Assembly: GCA_963677815.1 (NCBI GenBank)
Contig: OY782499.1
Span: 1,178,001-1,242,000 of the forward strand
Source: JAEKNW01 sp963677815
GTDB lineage: Bacteria > Cloacimonadota > Cloacimonadia > Cloacimonadales > JAFGVF01
Direction: 5' to 3'
DNA: 64,000 bases
The notes under the pieces are model-generated. The model ran no database searches. It was not told the origin of the DNA and worked only from the letters and a program-made list of their open reading frames with translations. The translations under genes were made by a program, and so were the position numbers. Positions 33,397 through 42,358 of the stretch are shown one piece after another; position 1 is the first letter of the stretch, and every line of letters starts with the position of its first letter.

Positions 33397-34503
33397 ATGA
33401 AAGTACAATTATTAGACTTACATGCTCAATATGAAAATATTATGAGCGAAATAAAAGTAGAAATGGATAAAGTATTTGCAGCCCATAACTATATTTTGGG
33501 AAATCAAGTTAAAGAGTTTGAAGAAACAATGGAAAAGTATCTTGCATCAAATCATGCAATTTCTTGTGCTTCTGGTACTGATGCTTTAGTTTTAGCTCTT
33601 AGAGCTTTACAAGTAGGCCCTGGAGATGAAGTTATTACCACCCCTTTCACTTTTTTTGCAACTGCTGGGTCAATTGCCAGAGTAGGTGCTAAGCCAGTTT
33701 TTGTTGATGTAAATAAAGATACATTCAATATTGATGCAGATTTAATTGAAGCTGCCATTACAGATAAAACAAAAGCAATTATTCCTGTGCATTTATTCGG
33801 ACAACCTGCAGAAATGGATAAGATTATGGATATTGCAAATAAATATAATCTTAAAGTGATAGAAGATAATGCTCAGGGTATTGGTTCAAAATTTGCAGGT
33901 CAAGCTTCTGGAACAATCGGGCATATTGGAACTCTTTCTTTCTTCCCGAGCAAGAACTTAGGTTGTATGGGAGATGGTGGTATGTGTTTAGCTCAAGACC
34001 AACAATTAGCTAAAGATTTAGCTCAATTAAGAAAACACGGAGAAAATCCTAAATATATCCACAAGTGGGTAGGCTATAATAGTCGCTTAGATACCCTTCA
34101 AGCAGCAGTTTTAAATGTTAAAATTAAGTATCTTGAAGATTGGTCTCAAGGTAGAAGAGACAATGCAAAAGTATATTATGAAAAATTAGCTGATATTAAA
34201 GAAATCAAGCTACCAGTAATTCATGAAAAAGCTACTAGTGTTTATAATCAGTTTACTCTTCAAGCTGAGAGAAGAGATGAATTAATGGCTTTCTTGCAAG
34301 AAAATGAAATAGGATGTGCTATTTATTATCCAAAGCCATTACATATTCAAGAGTGTTTTGCAGATTTAGCTTACTCTGAAGGAGATTTACCTGTGGCAGA
34401 AGAACTTGCTAAAAAAGCAATCTCAATCCCTATCTATAAAGAATTACCTGAAGAACATCAACTCTTTGTAATTGAAAAGATAAGAGAATTTTATCAAAAA
34501 TAA
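33397..34503 (+). CDS. DegT/DnrJ/EryC1/StrS-family sugar aminotransferase
   Basis: 368 aa. PLP enzyme of fold type I: FEETMEKYLASNHAISCASGTDALVLALRAL binds the cofactor phosphate, EDNAQGIGSKFAG provides the ring-stacking region and SFFPSKNLGCMGDGG contains the PLP Schiff-base Lys186. It transfers an amino group from glutamate or glutamine to a keto nucleotide sugar for lipopolysaccharide or O-glycan decoration. It starts 27 bp after the export gene with SD GGAG. It fits a small surface-glycan operon with the SDR upstream. Confidence 0.92.
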   Translation: MKVQLLDLHAQYENIMSEIKVEMDKVFAAHNYILGNQVKEFEETMEKYLASNHAISCASGTDALVLALRALQVGPGDEVITTPFTFFATAGSIARVGAKPVFVDVNKDTFNIDADLIEAAITDKTKAIIPVHLFGQPAEMDKIMDIANKYNLKVIEDNAQGIGSKFAGQASGTIGHIGTLSFFPSKNLGCMGDGGMCLAQDQQLAKDLAQLRKHGENPKYIHKWVGYNSRLDTLQAAVLNVKIKYLEDWSQGRRDNAKVYYEKLADIKEIKLPVIHEKATSVYNQFTLQAERRDELMAFLQENEIGCAIYYPKPLHIQECFADLAYSEGDLPVAEELAKKAISIPIYKELPEEHQLFVIEKIREFYQK

Positions 34504-34517
34504 AAGGACTTAAAATA

Positions 34518-35300
34518 ATGAATATTATAGTATGTATTAAACAGGTTCCTGATACCAATGATATTAAGATTGATCCAGTAACAAATACCTTAATTAGAGA
34601 AGGTGTTGAGAGTATTTTAAATCCTTTTGATACTTATGCTCTAGAAGAGGCAATTAAATTAAAAGAAACTTATGGTGGAAAAGTTACTGCTATAACCATG
34701 GGACCTCCACAAGCAGATAGCGTTTTAAAAGAAGCAATCTCACTTGGTGCAGATGAAATAATTTTACTTTCTGATAGAAAATTTGCAGGAGCAGATACTT
34801 GGGCAACAAGTAATACTCTAGCTGCTGCTATAAGAAAGATTGGTGATTTTGACTTAGTTCTTTTCGGTCAGCAAGCTATTGATGGAGATACTGCTCAAGT
34901 TGGACCTGGAGTTGCTACTCATCTTAATCTTCCTCAAACTTGTTTTGTTCGTAAAATTGAAAGCATTGATGAAGGTAAAGTTACTTGTCAACGCCTTATG
35001 GAAGATGGCTATGATGTAGTTGAAATGAAACTACCAGCAATAATGACAGTCGTTAAAGAGATTAATACTCCTAGATTACCTTCTTTAAGAGGGAAAAGAA
35101 ATGCTAGAAAAGCTCTTGCTCAAGTATGGAATGCAGAGATGCTAGAACTTGATGAAAAAACTATTGGTCTTAATGGTTCACCTACTCAAGTTGTAGATAT
35201 TTTTTCACCTGAAAGCCATAAAGAAGGACAGAAATTTGAAGGTAGCCCAGAAGAGAGTGCTGATTTAATTATTGAAAGACTAAAGAAGTTAACAGTTTAA
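34518..35300 (+). CDS. etfB: Electron transfer flavoprotein, beta subunit
   Basis: 260 aa. The N-terminus IIVCIKQVPDTNDIKIDP, then NPFDTYALEEAIKLKE, VTAITMGPPQADSVLKEAI and FGQQAIDGDTAQVGPGVATHL are diagnostic for EtfB/FixA, and RLPSLRGKRNARK lies in the C-terminal recognition region. It carries electrons between acyl-CoA-type dehydrogenases and ferredoxin or quinone partners. EtfB works as a heterodimer with EtfA, yet the next gene is lgt and no etfA or acyl-CoA dehydrogenase gene occurs in the window. It is followed by a strong terminator, so it ends the glycan-gene transcript by position, not by function. Confidence 0.95.
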   Translation: MNIIVCIKQVPDTNDIKIDPVTNTLIREGVESILNPFDTYALEEAIKLKETYGGKVTAITMGPPQADSVLKEAISLGADEIILLSDRKFAGADTWATSNTLAAAIRKIGDFDLVLFGQQAIDGDTAQVGPGVATHLNLPQTCFVRKIESIDEGKVTCQRLMEDGYDVVEMKLPAIMTVVKEINTPRLPSLRGKRNARKALAQVWNAEMLELDEKTIGLNGSPTQVVDIFSPESHKEGQKFEGSPEESADLIIERLKKLTV

Positions 35301-35309
35301 AAATAAATT

Positions 35310-35341
35310 AGCGACCTGCTAAAAGTTGGTCGCTTTTTTTA
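35310..35341 (+). terminator. Terminator after etfB
   Basis: AGCGACC (35310-35316) pairs with GGTCGCT (35328-35334) around an 11-nt loop, followed by eight T. Confidence 0.9.
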
Positions 35342-35363
35342 TTTGTTCTCATAGGAGAAATAA

Positions 35364-36173
35364 ATGATTCAATTCCCTGATATACAACCATATATAGTAA
35401 AATTTCAAATAGGCTCTTTTCCTTTAGAAATACGTTATTATGGCTTATTGTATTTAATTTCATTTGCATTAGGCTATGTTTTTGTGCGTAAGAATTTGCA
35501 CTACAGAAATATCCAGATATCAAAAGAAAAGTATAGTGACTTAATCTTTTATATTGCCTTAGGTGTAATAATAGGTGGACGTTTTGGCTATATGCTCTTT
35601 TATGCCTTACCTGAGTTCATAGCAAACCCTTTAACTCTTTTCTATGTTCATCAAGGAGGAATGTCATTTCATGGTGGTTTACTTGGTGTAATAATAGCAG
35701 GTTATATTTTCGCTCGTAAAGAAAAGATTAGCTTCATGGGTGGTGGAGATGTAGTAATGCCTTGGGCTGCTTTAGGTTTAGGACTTGGTAGATTAGGTAA
35801 TTTTATAAATGCTGAACTTTATGGTTCTCCTACTGATTTACCATGGGGAGTTGTTTTCCCTGGACAGAGCATAGCTCGTCATCCTTCCCAACTTTATGAA
35901 ATGTTTTTTGAAGGTATTTTAATGTTTTTTATCTTACAGTATATGGTAAAACATGTAAAGAAAGAGGGTTTAGTCTTCTGGACTTTCTTCCTTCTTTATG
36001 GAATTGCAAGGTTCTTACTTGAATTTATTAGGCTACCAGATAATATAGAATCTTTATATCCTAACGGTCTTTTATATGGCTTTTTACCAATGTCGCAAGG
36101 TCAGTTTTTAAGTGCACTTATGATTCTTGCTGGAATAATTGGTATTATCTATCTCTATAGGAAAGAAAAATGA
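35364..36173 (+). CDS. lgt: Prolipoprotein diacylglyceryl transferase
   Basis: 269 aa with about seven membrane segments. Conserved motifs are RYYGLLYLISFALGYV, IIGGRFGYMLFY, HQGGMSFHGGLLGV and the signature GLGRLGNFINAELYG followed by RHPSQLYEMFFEG. The enzyme moves diacylglycerol from phosphatidylglycerol to the lipobox cysteine of prolipoproteins at the inner membrane. Its stop overlaps the start of the next gene, which itself encodes a lipoprotein (ATGA overlap), so the enzyme and a likely substrate are co-translated. SD GGAG. Confidence 0.96.
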   Translation: MIQFPDIQPYIVKFQIGSFPLEIRYYGLLYLISFALGYVFVRKNLHYRNIQISKEKYSDLIFYIALGVIIGGRFGYMLFYALPEFIANPLTLFYVHQGGMSFHGGLLGVIIAGYIFARKEKISFMGGGDVVMPWAALGLGLGRLGNFINAELYGSPTDLPWGVVFPGQSIARHPSQLYEMFFEGILMFFILQYMVKHVKKEGLVFWTFFLLYGIARFLLEFIRLPDNIESLYPNGLLYGFLPMSQGQFLSALMILAGIIGIIYLYRKEK

Positions 36174-36799
36174 GAAAAATAATAATAGTCTTATTCGTAA
36201 GTATGCTTTTAACAGCTTGCTCGACTTTTATAGAACTAACTCACCAAGATAAGGAAAGCCTAGTTAGACAAAATCTTGAATATCTAAATGCTTTTCAAGG
36301 GTCAGGTATTTTAGAGGTTTCCTTTAAAGGTCTATCTCTAAAAAAAGAATTCTTGATCAAAAAGAATCCTTCTTCTCTAAGGCTAGATATTTTAGATTCA
36401 GGTATCTTTGCTTTATTGCCTTCTCCCTTTGCCAGCTTATATATTAAAGACAGGGTGCTAATCACAAATTATGGAAAGGGGCTTTTCCCGGATATGATTA
36501 TTGATAAATTACCTCTTGCTGAATTTTTAGACTTATCTTCTTTACCACAAGGTATTATCGATGAGATAGTAAAGAATAGAAAATTCTCTATTTCAATAGT
36601 TGAGTTTAATTTTGATGAAACTTATAAATTATCTTCAATAAAAATGAATAAGGAAAATATTAATCTTATCTATCAAGGGGCAGATTTAGTCAAAATCAAA
36701 CTAGATTCTGAAAAGGCAGATGTTCAAATAGAATTCGATTCATTTCAAAAAGGTCTCTTTGATATTAAACCAATTAAAATAGAAAATAATATAGATTAG
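36170..36799 (+). CDS. LolB-like / DUF4292-like outer-membrane lipoprotein
   Basis: 209 aa. Signal peptide with lipobox LLTAC (Cys17), so it should be lipid-modified by the adjacent Lgt. The body has the beta-strand pattern of LolB/LppX-type single-barrel halves: FQGSGILEVSFKG, KKEFLIKKNPSSLRLDIL, SPFASLYIKDRVLITNYGKG. LolB receives lipoproteins at the outer membrane; sequence similarity is weak and I infer only membership in this fold group. It overlaps lgt by four bases and precedes purB by 8 bp. Confidence 0.65.
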   Translation: MRKIIIVLFVSMLLTACSTFIELTHQDKESLVRQNLEYLNAFQGSGILEVSFKGLSLKKEFLIKKNPSSLRLDILDSGIFALLPSPFASLYIKDRVLITNYGKGLFPDMIIDKLPLAEFLDLSSLPQGIIDEIVKNRKFSISIVEFNFDETYKLSSIKMNKENINLIYQGADLVKIKLDSEKADVQIEFDSFQKGLFDIKPIKIENNID

Positions 36800-36807
36800 G
36801 AGTTATA

Positions 36808-38106
36808 ATGATTGCAAGATATTCACGTCCTGAAATGAGCAATATTTGGGGAATGCAAAATCGTTATCAGTGCTGGTTAGACGTTGAAATAGCTGCGTGT
36901 AAGGCTATGAATGAAAAAGGAATTATTCCTGATGAAGACCTAAAAAATATTGTCGAAAAAGCAGATTTTCAAGTTGAAAGAATTGATGAAATTGAATTAA
37001 CAACTAAGCATGATATAATTGCTTTCTTAACAAATGTTGCTGAATATGTAGGACCTTCGTCCCGTTGGATACATTACGGTATGACATCATCAGATGTACT
37101 TGATACAGCAACAGCTATCCAATGCAAACAAGCAGGTTTGCTTATTCTTAAGGAATTAGAAACTTTTGCTGAATCTTTAAGACAGAAAGCTATCAAATAT
37201 AAAAATACTGTATGCATTGGTCGTTCTCATGGTATTCATGCGGAGCCTACATCTTTTGGACTTAAATTCACACTTTGGTTTGATGAAATGAATCGTAATA
37301 TAGCTAGAATGAAATCAGCTATTGAAGTTGTTTCAGTGGGACAAATCTCTGGTGCAGTTGGTAATTATGCCCATCTTTCTCCTGAAATTGAAGAACTTGC
37401 TTGCAAGCATTTGAATCTTAAACCTGTGAACATATCAACTCAGGTTATCCAACGCGACCGTCATGCTGAATTTCTTACTAGTTTGGCTATTATTGCTTCA
37501 ACAATTGAGAAAATTGCTTTAGAAATAAGACATTTACAAAGGACTGAAGTTAGGGAAGCTGAGGAAAGATTTACCAAAGGACAAAAAGGTTCTTCTGCTA
37601 TGCCTCATAAAAGGAACCCTATTGTTACCGAACAAATGACAGGTCTAGCTAGATTAATTCGTTCTAATGCTATGGCTGCAATAGAAAATAATGCTCTTTG
37701 GCATGAAAGGGATATTTCTCACTCCTCAGTCGAAAGAGTTATTTTACCAGACACTACTATTCTTCTTCATTATATGCTTGGAAAAATGATTGCTCTTATT
37801 GAAAATTTAGCTGTTTATGAAGAAAACATTGCTAAAAATCTTGAATTAACAGGTGGATTAGTCTTTTCCCAAGTATTACTACTAAAATTAGCTTCTCGAG
37901 GCGTAACAAGAGAAGATTCTTATGCTATGGTGCAAAGAAATGCAATGAAAGCCTGGGAAGAAGGTGCTAATTTTAAAGAGCTAATCTTAAATGATAAGGA
38001 AATTATGAAGGTTATTTCTCAAGAAGACTTTGATGAAGTTTTTTCTTATGATAGATATATTCAAAATGTAGATTTTATCTTGAAAAGAGCAGGAGTAATG
38101 AAGTAA
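36808..38106 (+). CDS. purB: Adenylosuccinate lyase
   Basis: 432 aa, typical length. N-terminal IARYSRPEMSNIWGMQNRYQCWLDVE, the catalytic-region segments HYGMTSSDVLDTA and GRSHGIHAEPTSFG (His), and the fumarase/aspartase superfamily signature GSSAMPHKRNP near residue 262 with the catalytic Ser loop. It removes fumarate from SAICAR and from adenylosuccinate in purine synthesis, in the cytosol. SD AGGAG 6 nt before the ATG. A terminator follows, ending the lgt - lipoprotein - purB operon. Confidence 0.97.
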   Translation: MIARYSRPEMSNIWGMQNRYQCWLDVEIAACKAMNEKGIIPDEDLKNIVEKADFQVERIDEIELTTKHDIIAFLTNVAEYVGPSSRWIHYGMTSSDVLDTATAIQCKQAGLLILKELETFAESLRQKAIKYKNTVCIGRSHGIHAEPTSFGLKFTLWFDEMNRNIARMKSAIEVVSVGQISGAVGNYAHLSPEIEELACKHLNLKPVNISTQVIQRDRHAEFLTSLAIIASTIEKIALEIRHLQRTEVREAEERFTKGQKGSSAMPHKRNPIVTEQMTGLARLIRSNAMAAIENNALWHERDISHSSVERVILPDTTILLHYMLGKMIALIENLAVYEENIAKNLELTGGLVFSQVLLLKLASRGVTREDSYAMVQRNAMKAWEEGANFKELILNDKEIMKVISQEDFDEVFSYDRYIQNVDFILKRAGVMK

Positions 38107-38131
38107 ATAACTTTGAAAAATAATAACTCTG

Positions 38132-38159
38132 CCCTAGATTTTTTATCTAGGGTTTTTTT
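38132..38159 (+). terminator. Terminator after purB
   Basis: CCCTAGAT (38132-38139) pairs with ATCTAGGG (38145-38152) around T5 and is followed by T7. Confidence 0.9.
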
Positions 38160-38180
38160 ATATCATGCAATTAATAAATC

Positions 38181-38209
38181 TTGACAATTTTACCCTCTTG
38201 AACTATTTA
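38181..38209 (+). promoter_or_regulatory. Promoter upstream of the TPR gene
   Basis: Perfect TTGACA (38181-38186), 17-bp spacer, TATTTA (38204-38209). The ~100-nt leader then contains a hairpin TTAAAAGC..GCTTTTAA (about 38231-38257) without a T-run. Confidence 0.55.
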
Positions 38210-38319
38210 TTATTGAATTAATTAAAATTACTTAAAAGCTTATATGTTAGGCTTTTAACTTACTGGATAATATATTAATAAGCATAATCTAATGTATTAG
38301 CTTCTTAGGAGTAGAATAA

Positions 38320-38946
38320 ATGATAGATATATTGAAACTCAAGTTATACCAATACCTGGGTTATAAAAATTTACGAAAAGGTAAGCACGAAAAGGCTCTA
38401 AAGAATTTTGAAAAAGCTCTTCTGATTTCTCAAGAAGTTTCTATAGTTTTCAACTATGTTGTTGCTTTATCTGCAGTTGGTAAATATGCAGATGCTTATC
38501 CTTATCTTAGTAAAATCCTTGCTGAATACAGTGATAATGAAATGGCTTTATCAATGATGCTTTGGCTTTGTATGATGCTACGGAAATGGGAGCAGAGTCT
38601 TGAGTTATGTGAAAAAATCAGACTTCAATTTCCTTCTAATCAAGAATTTATCTATCTGTATGATATTCTTAAAAATGAAGATATCAGAGAAAAGTTTGTC
38701 TCTGCTCAGGAATTGATAAAGGAAGCTGAACAAAAAACAATAAAGAAAAAATATTCTGAAGCTAAAGAACTACTTCACAAAGCACTAGAAATTAACCCAG
38801 AAGAAGCTTTAGCATATAACAACTTAGCTTCTCTTCATTTTACTCTGAAAGAAAAGGATCTGGCTAAAGAAAATATTAGAAAAGCTGTTGAATTAGATCC
38901 TCTTAATAAGAGATACAAACAAAATTTAAGAATAATTGAAAAATAG
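38320..38946 (+). CDS. Tetratricopeptide-repeat protein
   Basis: 208 aa with no signal peptide. TPR-like helices: YKNLRKGKHEKALKNFEKAL (about 14-35), FNYVVALSAVGKYADAYPYL, a central helical region, then KKYSEAKELLHKALEINPEE and AYNNLASLHFTLKEKDLAKE with the terminal KAVELDPLN. It is a scaffold for protein-protein contacts in the cytosol; the partner is unknown. It begins a new transcript and is followed at 8 bp by the CyuA-like gene, so it may be the first gene of an operon with the amino-acid degradation genes. Confidence 0.8.
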   Translation: MIDILKLKLYQYLGYKNLRKGKHEKALKNFEKALLISQEVSIVFNYVVALSAVGKYADAYPYLSKILAEYSDNEMALSMMLWLCMMLRKWEQSLELCEKIRLQFPSNQEFIYLYDILKNEDIREKFVSAQELIKEAEQKTIKKKYSEAKELLHKALEINPEEALAYNNLASLHFTLKEKDLAKENIRKAVELDPLNKRYKQNLRIIEK

Positions 38947-38954
38947 AGGTTTTG

Positions 38955-40238
38955 ATGATTAATAAAGATAAGATTATTTCTATATTAAAAACAGATATTG
39001 CTCCAGCTCAAGGATGTACTGAACCAATTGCAATTGCTTTAGCTACTGCTTATGTTACAAGTGTTTTGACTGAGCCTATTCAGAAGATTGAGGTCTCACT
39101 AAGTCAGAATATTTTAAAAAATGCTCTTGGTGTAGGCATTCCCGGAACAAAAGAAAGGGGCATTAAAATGGCTGTTGCTCTGGCTGCAGTAGCTGGTTTA
39201 CCTGAACTTCAGCTTGAAGTTCTCCAAAATATCGATGATGAAAACATTAAAGACGCCTATGAATTAATTAACAGGGATATTATTGATATAAAGATGAGCC
39301 CTTTGGATGAATTATTTTGGATAGAAGTAATCGCCTATTCTGAAAATCACAAAGCCACAGCTATTATGCAGGGAAAACACACTAACCTTTATAAATTATC
39401 TGTTGATGATATGATTTTACAAGAAAATGATAGAATTGAACCTGTTGTCAAGAGTGATGATATAAGACAAGTTATGCAAATCTCTGACATTCTTGAAAGT
39501 ATTACTTCTGCTAGCGAAGATGACTTATCTTTTCTTGATGAAGTAATTGCTAAAAATTTTGAAATTGCAAAGTTTGGTCTGGAAAATAATTCAGGTTATG
39601 GAATTGCAAAATCTATTCAAGATAACATTAATAATGGTCTTTTTGGAGATGGTATTGTTAATTATGCAACTATGCTGACAGTTGCTGGTAGTGAAGCTAG
39701 AATGAGTGGTTGTTCTCTACCTGCAATGGCAAATTCAGGTTCAGGAAATCAAGGGATAACCCTAACCGTTCCCATGATTGCTTTAGCTGAAAGATTAAAT
39801 ACCGATAGACTTACACTCTTACAAGCAGTAGCAATATCTCATCTTACTTCAATTCACGTAAAAACTTATTTTGGAATTTTATCTGCCTTGTGTGGCATTG
39901 TTAATGCTGCTATAGGAATTAGCGCTGGAGCTGTATTTATTCTTGGAGGAAATCTAAAGAATATTGAGGCTGCTATCCAAAATGTAATTGGAGATATTGC
40001 AGGAATGATTTGTGATGGGGCTAAATTAGGTTGCTCCTTGAAAGTAGCTACAGGTGTGAGAACTGCTCTCAATAGTGCTGTATTAGGTATGTCTGATATT
40101 TGTGTTAATGATTATGAAGGCATAAATGGATCTCAGGTTGAAGACTCTTTCAAAAACTTAGGACGCTTAGTCTTAGGAGGGATGAAAGAAGTTGATAAAT
40201 CAATCTTAAAAGTGATGTTAGAAAAAGAAAATAAATAA
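38955..40238 (+). CDS. L-cysteine desulfidase / L-serine dehydratase alpha-like protein (CyuA, UPF0597)
   Basis: About 427 aa. I start at the ATG 5 nt after AGAGG, not the TTG one codon earlier. The protein has the UPF0597/CyuA hallmarks IAPAQGCTEPIAIALATAY near the start, MSGCSLPAMANSGSGNQGI (about 250) and IGDIAGMICDGAKLGCSLKVA near 355, whose cysteines bind an oxygen-labile Fe-S cluster in this family. CyuA-type enzymes degrade L-cysteine to pyruvate, ammonia and sulfide; some relatives act on serine. Pyruvate from it could feed the porCDAB enzyme encoded further right. Followed by hutU after 17 bp. Confidence 0.85.
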   Translation: MINKDKIISILKTDIAPAQGCTEPIAIALATAYVTSVLTEPIQKIEVSLSQNILKNALGVGIPGTKERGIKMAVALAAVAGLPELQLEVLQNIDDENIKDAYELINRDIIDIKMSPLDELFWIEVIAYSENHKATAIMQGKHTNLYKLSVDDMILQENDRIEPVVKSDDIRQVMQISDILESITSASEDDLSFLDEVIAKNFEIAKFGLENNSGYGIAKSIQDNINNGLFGDGIVNYATMLTVAGSEARMSGCSLPAMANSGSGNQGITLTVPMIALAERLNTDRLTLLQAVAISHLTSIHVKTYFGILSALCGIVNAAIGISAGAVFILGGNLKNIEAAIQNVIGDIAGMICDGAKLGCSLKVATGVRTALNSAVLGMSDICVNDYEGINGSQVEDSFKNLGRLVLGGMKEVDKSILKVMLEKENK

Positions 40239-40255
40239 AATAATGGAGAATTACA

Positions 40256-42274
40256 ATGATTGACTTTGATTACAAAAAAGCTATTAAAGTAAAATTAGAG
40301 GACCAATTACCAGCAAAAGCTGAATTTGATCCTAGTAAAAGAAGAGCTCCAGATAGGGGTTTAAACTTATCGAAAACAGAGATTAAAATCGCTCTAAAAA
40401 ATGCTTTACGTTATATTCCAGAGCATTTGCATGAAGAGATTGCACCTGAGTTTTTAGAAGAACTTATGACTATGGGAAGAATCTATGGTTATAGATATCG
40501 TCCTCAAGGTTCTTTAATCGGAAAACCTATTGATGAATATAAGGGAATCACTGCTGCTAAGGCTATGCAAGTTATGATTGATAATAATCTTGATTTTGAT
40601 ATAGCTCTTTATCCTTATGAATTGGTTACCTATGGTGAAACTGGTCAAATTTTCCAGAATTGGATGCAGTATCAGTTAGTAAAAAAATATTTAGAAATTA
40701 TGACAGAAGACCAAACTCTTGTTGTTGCTTCAGGCCATCCAGTTGGCTTATTCCCTTCCAAACCAGAAGCTCCAAGAGTGATTAATACCAACGGACTAGT
40801 TGTTGGTAAATGGGATAATCCCGATGACTTTAAACGTTTAACTGCTCTCGGTGTTGCCAACTACGGACAAATGACAGCTGGTGGTTGGATGTATATAGGA
40901 CCTCAAGGCATTGTACATGGCACCTATATCACTCTCCTTAATGCTGGAAGAAAGTATCTTGGAATTCCTGAAGATAAAGACTTGAAAGGTAAAATCTTCT
41001 TAACTTCAGGATTAGGTGGGATGTCAGGGGCACAGCCAAAAGCATGTGAAATTGCTGGTGGTATTTGTGTTGTAGCTGAAGTTGACCAATCTAGAATTGA
41101 AACTCGTTATGAGCAAGGCTGGGTCTCAAAAGTATCAGATAACTTAGATGAAATTAAAGGCTGGATTGAAGAATATAGAAAACTAGAAAAACCTATTTCC
41201 ATAGCTTATCACGGAAATGTCGTTGATTTATTAGAATATATCGATGCCCAAGATATTAAAATTGAACTCCTTTCAGATCAAACATCCTGTCATGCTGTTT
41301 ACGATGGTGGTTATACACCTGCTGGAATAGGCTTTGATGAAGGTCGAAAATTAATTAAAGAAGATTTAGCAAAATTCAAAGAATTAGTTGATGCTTCTCT
41401 AATCAGACACTATGAAGTTCTTAAACGTCTTACTGGAAAAGGTGCATACTTTTGGGATTATGGCAACAGTTTTATGGCTTCAATTTTTGATGCTGGGGCT
41501 AAAGATATCGCTAAAAACGGACAAAACACTAATGAAGGCTTTATCTGGCCATCTTATGTTGAGGATATCATGGGACCTATCTGTTTCGATAATGGCTATG
41601 GACCTTTTAGATGGGTTTGTTTATCAAGAAAAGATGAAGATTTACGTAAGACAGACCAAATAGCTATGGATTGTATTGACCCAAAAAGATGCTCTCTTGA
41701 TAGAGATAATTATCATTGGATTGCTACAGCTGAAGAAAATGCCCTAGTTGTTGGAACTAAAGCACGTATTCTATACGCTGATGAAGAAGGAAGAGTTAGA
41801 ATTGCCTTGAAATTCAATGAGGCAATTCGCAAGGGTCTTATTGGACCTGTAATGCTTGGTAGAGATCATCATGATGTATCTGGTACTGATTCACCATTCA
41901 GAGAAACTTCTAATATCTATGATGGTTCAAATGTTATGGCAGATATGGCTACTCACTGTTTTGGTGGCAACATTGCTCGTGGAATGTCTTTAGTAGTACT
42001 TTCTAACGGTGGCGGTGTTGGTATTGGTAGATCTATCAATGGCGGAAATGGTATAGTACTTGATGGTTCTAAAAGAATGGATGAAATTATTAAAAGTGCT
42101 CTTTCCTGGGATGTTATGGGTGGTGTAGCTCGTCGTAACTGGGCAAGAAATGAGAACGCTATTAAAACATCAGCTGAATGGAATGAGAAACATGAAGGAC
42201 AAGGTCATATTACTATTCCTTTCTTATCAGATGATAAGTTCATTGACAAAATAGTTGATGAAAAGATAAAGTAA
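40256..42274 (+). CDS. hutU: Urocanate hydratase (long form)
   Basis: 672 aa. Motifs: ELVTYGETGQIFQNWMQYQ, GGWMYIGPQGIVHGTY, LTSGLGGMSGAQPKACEIAGG (NAD+-binding region), EVDQSRIETRYEQGW, LSDQTSCHAVYDGGYTPAG, and near the end LVVLSNGGGVGIGRSINGG. The enzyme hydrates urocanate to imidazolone propionate using tightly bound NAD+ as an electrophile, the second step of histidine degradation. It is ~115 residues longer than the ~555-aa HutU of Pseudomonas and Bacillus, a size close to the eukaryotic and Bacteroidota-type enzyme. hutH and hutI are not in the window. Likely operon with the CyuA-like gene. Confidence 0.95.
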   Translation: MIDFDYKKAIKVKLEDQLPAKAEFDPSKRRAPDRGLNLSKTEIKIALKNALRYIPEHLHEEIAPEFLEELMTMGRIYGYRYRPQGSLIGKPIDEYKGITAAKAMQVMIDNNLDFDIALYPYELVTYGETGQIFQNWMQYQLVKKYLEIMTEDQTLVVASGHPVGLFPSKPEAPRVINTNGLVVGKWDNPDDFKRLTALGVANYGQMTAGGWMYIGPQGIVHGTYITLLNAGRKYLGIPEDKDLKGKIFLTSGLGGMSGAQPKACEIAGGICVVAEVDQSRIETRYEQGWVSKVSDNLDEIKGWIEEYRKLEKPISIAYHGNVVDLLEYIDAQDIKIELLSDQTSCHAVYDGGYTPAGIGFDEGRKLIKEDLAKFKELVDASLIRHYEVLKRLTGKGAYFWDYGNSFMASIFDAGAKDIAKNGQNTNEGFIWPSYVEDIMGPICFDNGYGPFRWVCLSRKDEDLRKTDQIAMDCIDPKRCSLDRDNYHWIATAEENALVVGTKARILYADEEGRVRIALKFNEAIRKGLIGPVMLGRDHHDVSGTDSPFRETSNIYDGSNVMADMATHCFGGNIARGMSLVVLSNGGGVGIGRSINGGNGIVLDGSKRMDEIIKSALSWDVMGGVARRNWARNENAIKTSAEWNEKHEGQGHITIPFLSDDKFIDKIVDEKIK

Positions 42275-42284
42275 CTAATAAATT

Positions 42285-42310
42285 GCAGAGAGTGTAGTCG
42301 CACTCTCTGC
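42285..42310 (+). terminator. Hairpin after hutU (weak terminator)
   Basis: GCAGAGAGTG and CACTCTCTGC make a perfect 10-bp stem with a 6-nt loop, 10 bp after the stop. There is no T-run behind it, so it may stabilise the 3' end or need a factor. Confidence 0.6.
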
Positions 42311-42358
42311 TTATAAATAACTTGAGTACTGAGTAAGTGGATTTAACTAGGAGCAATT

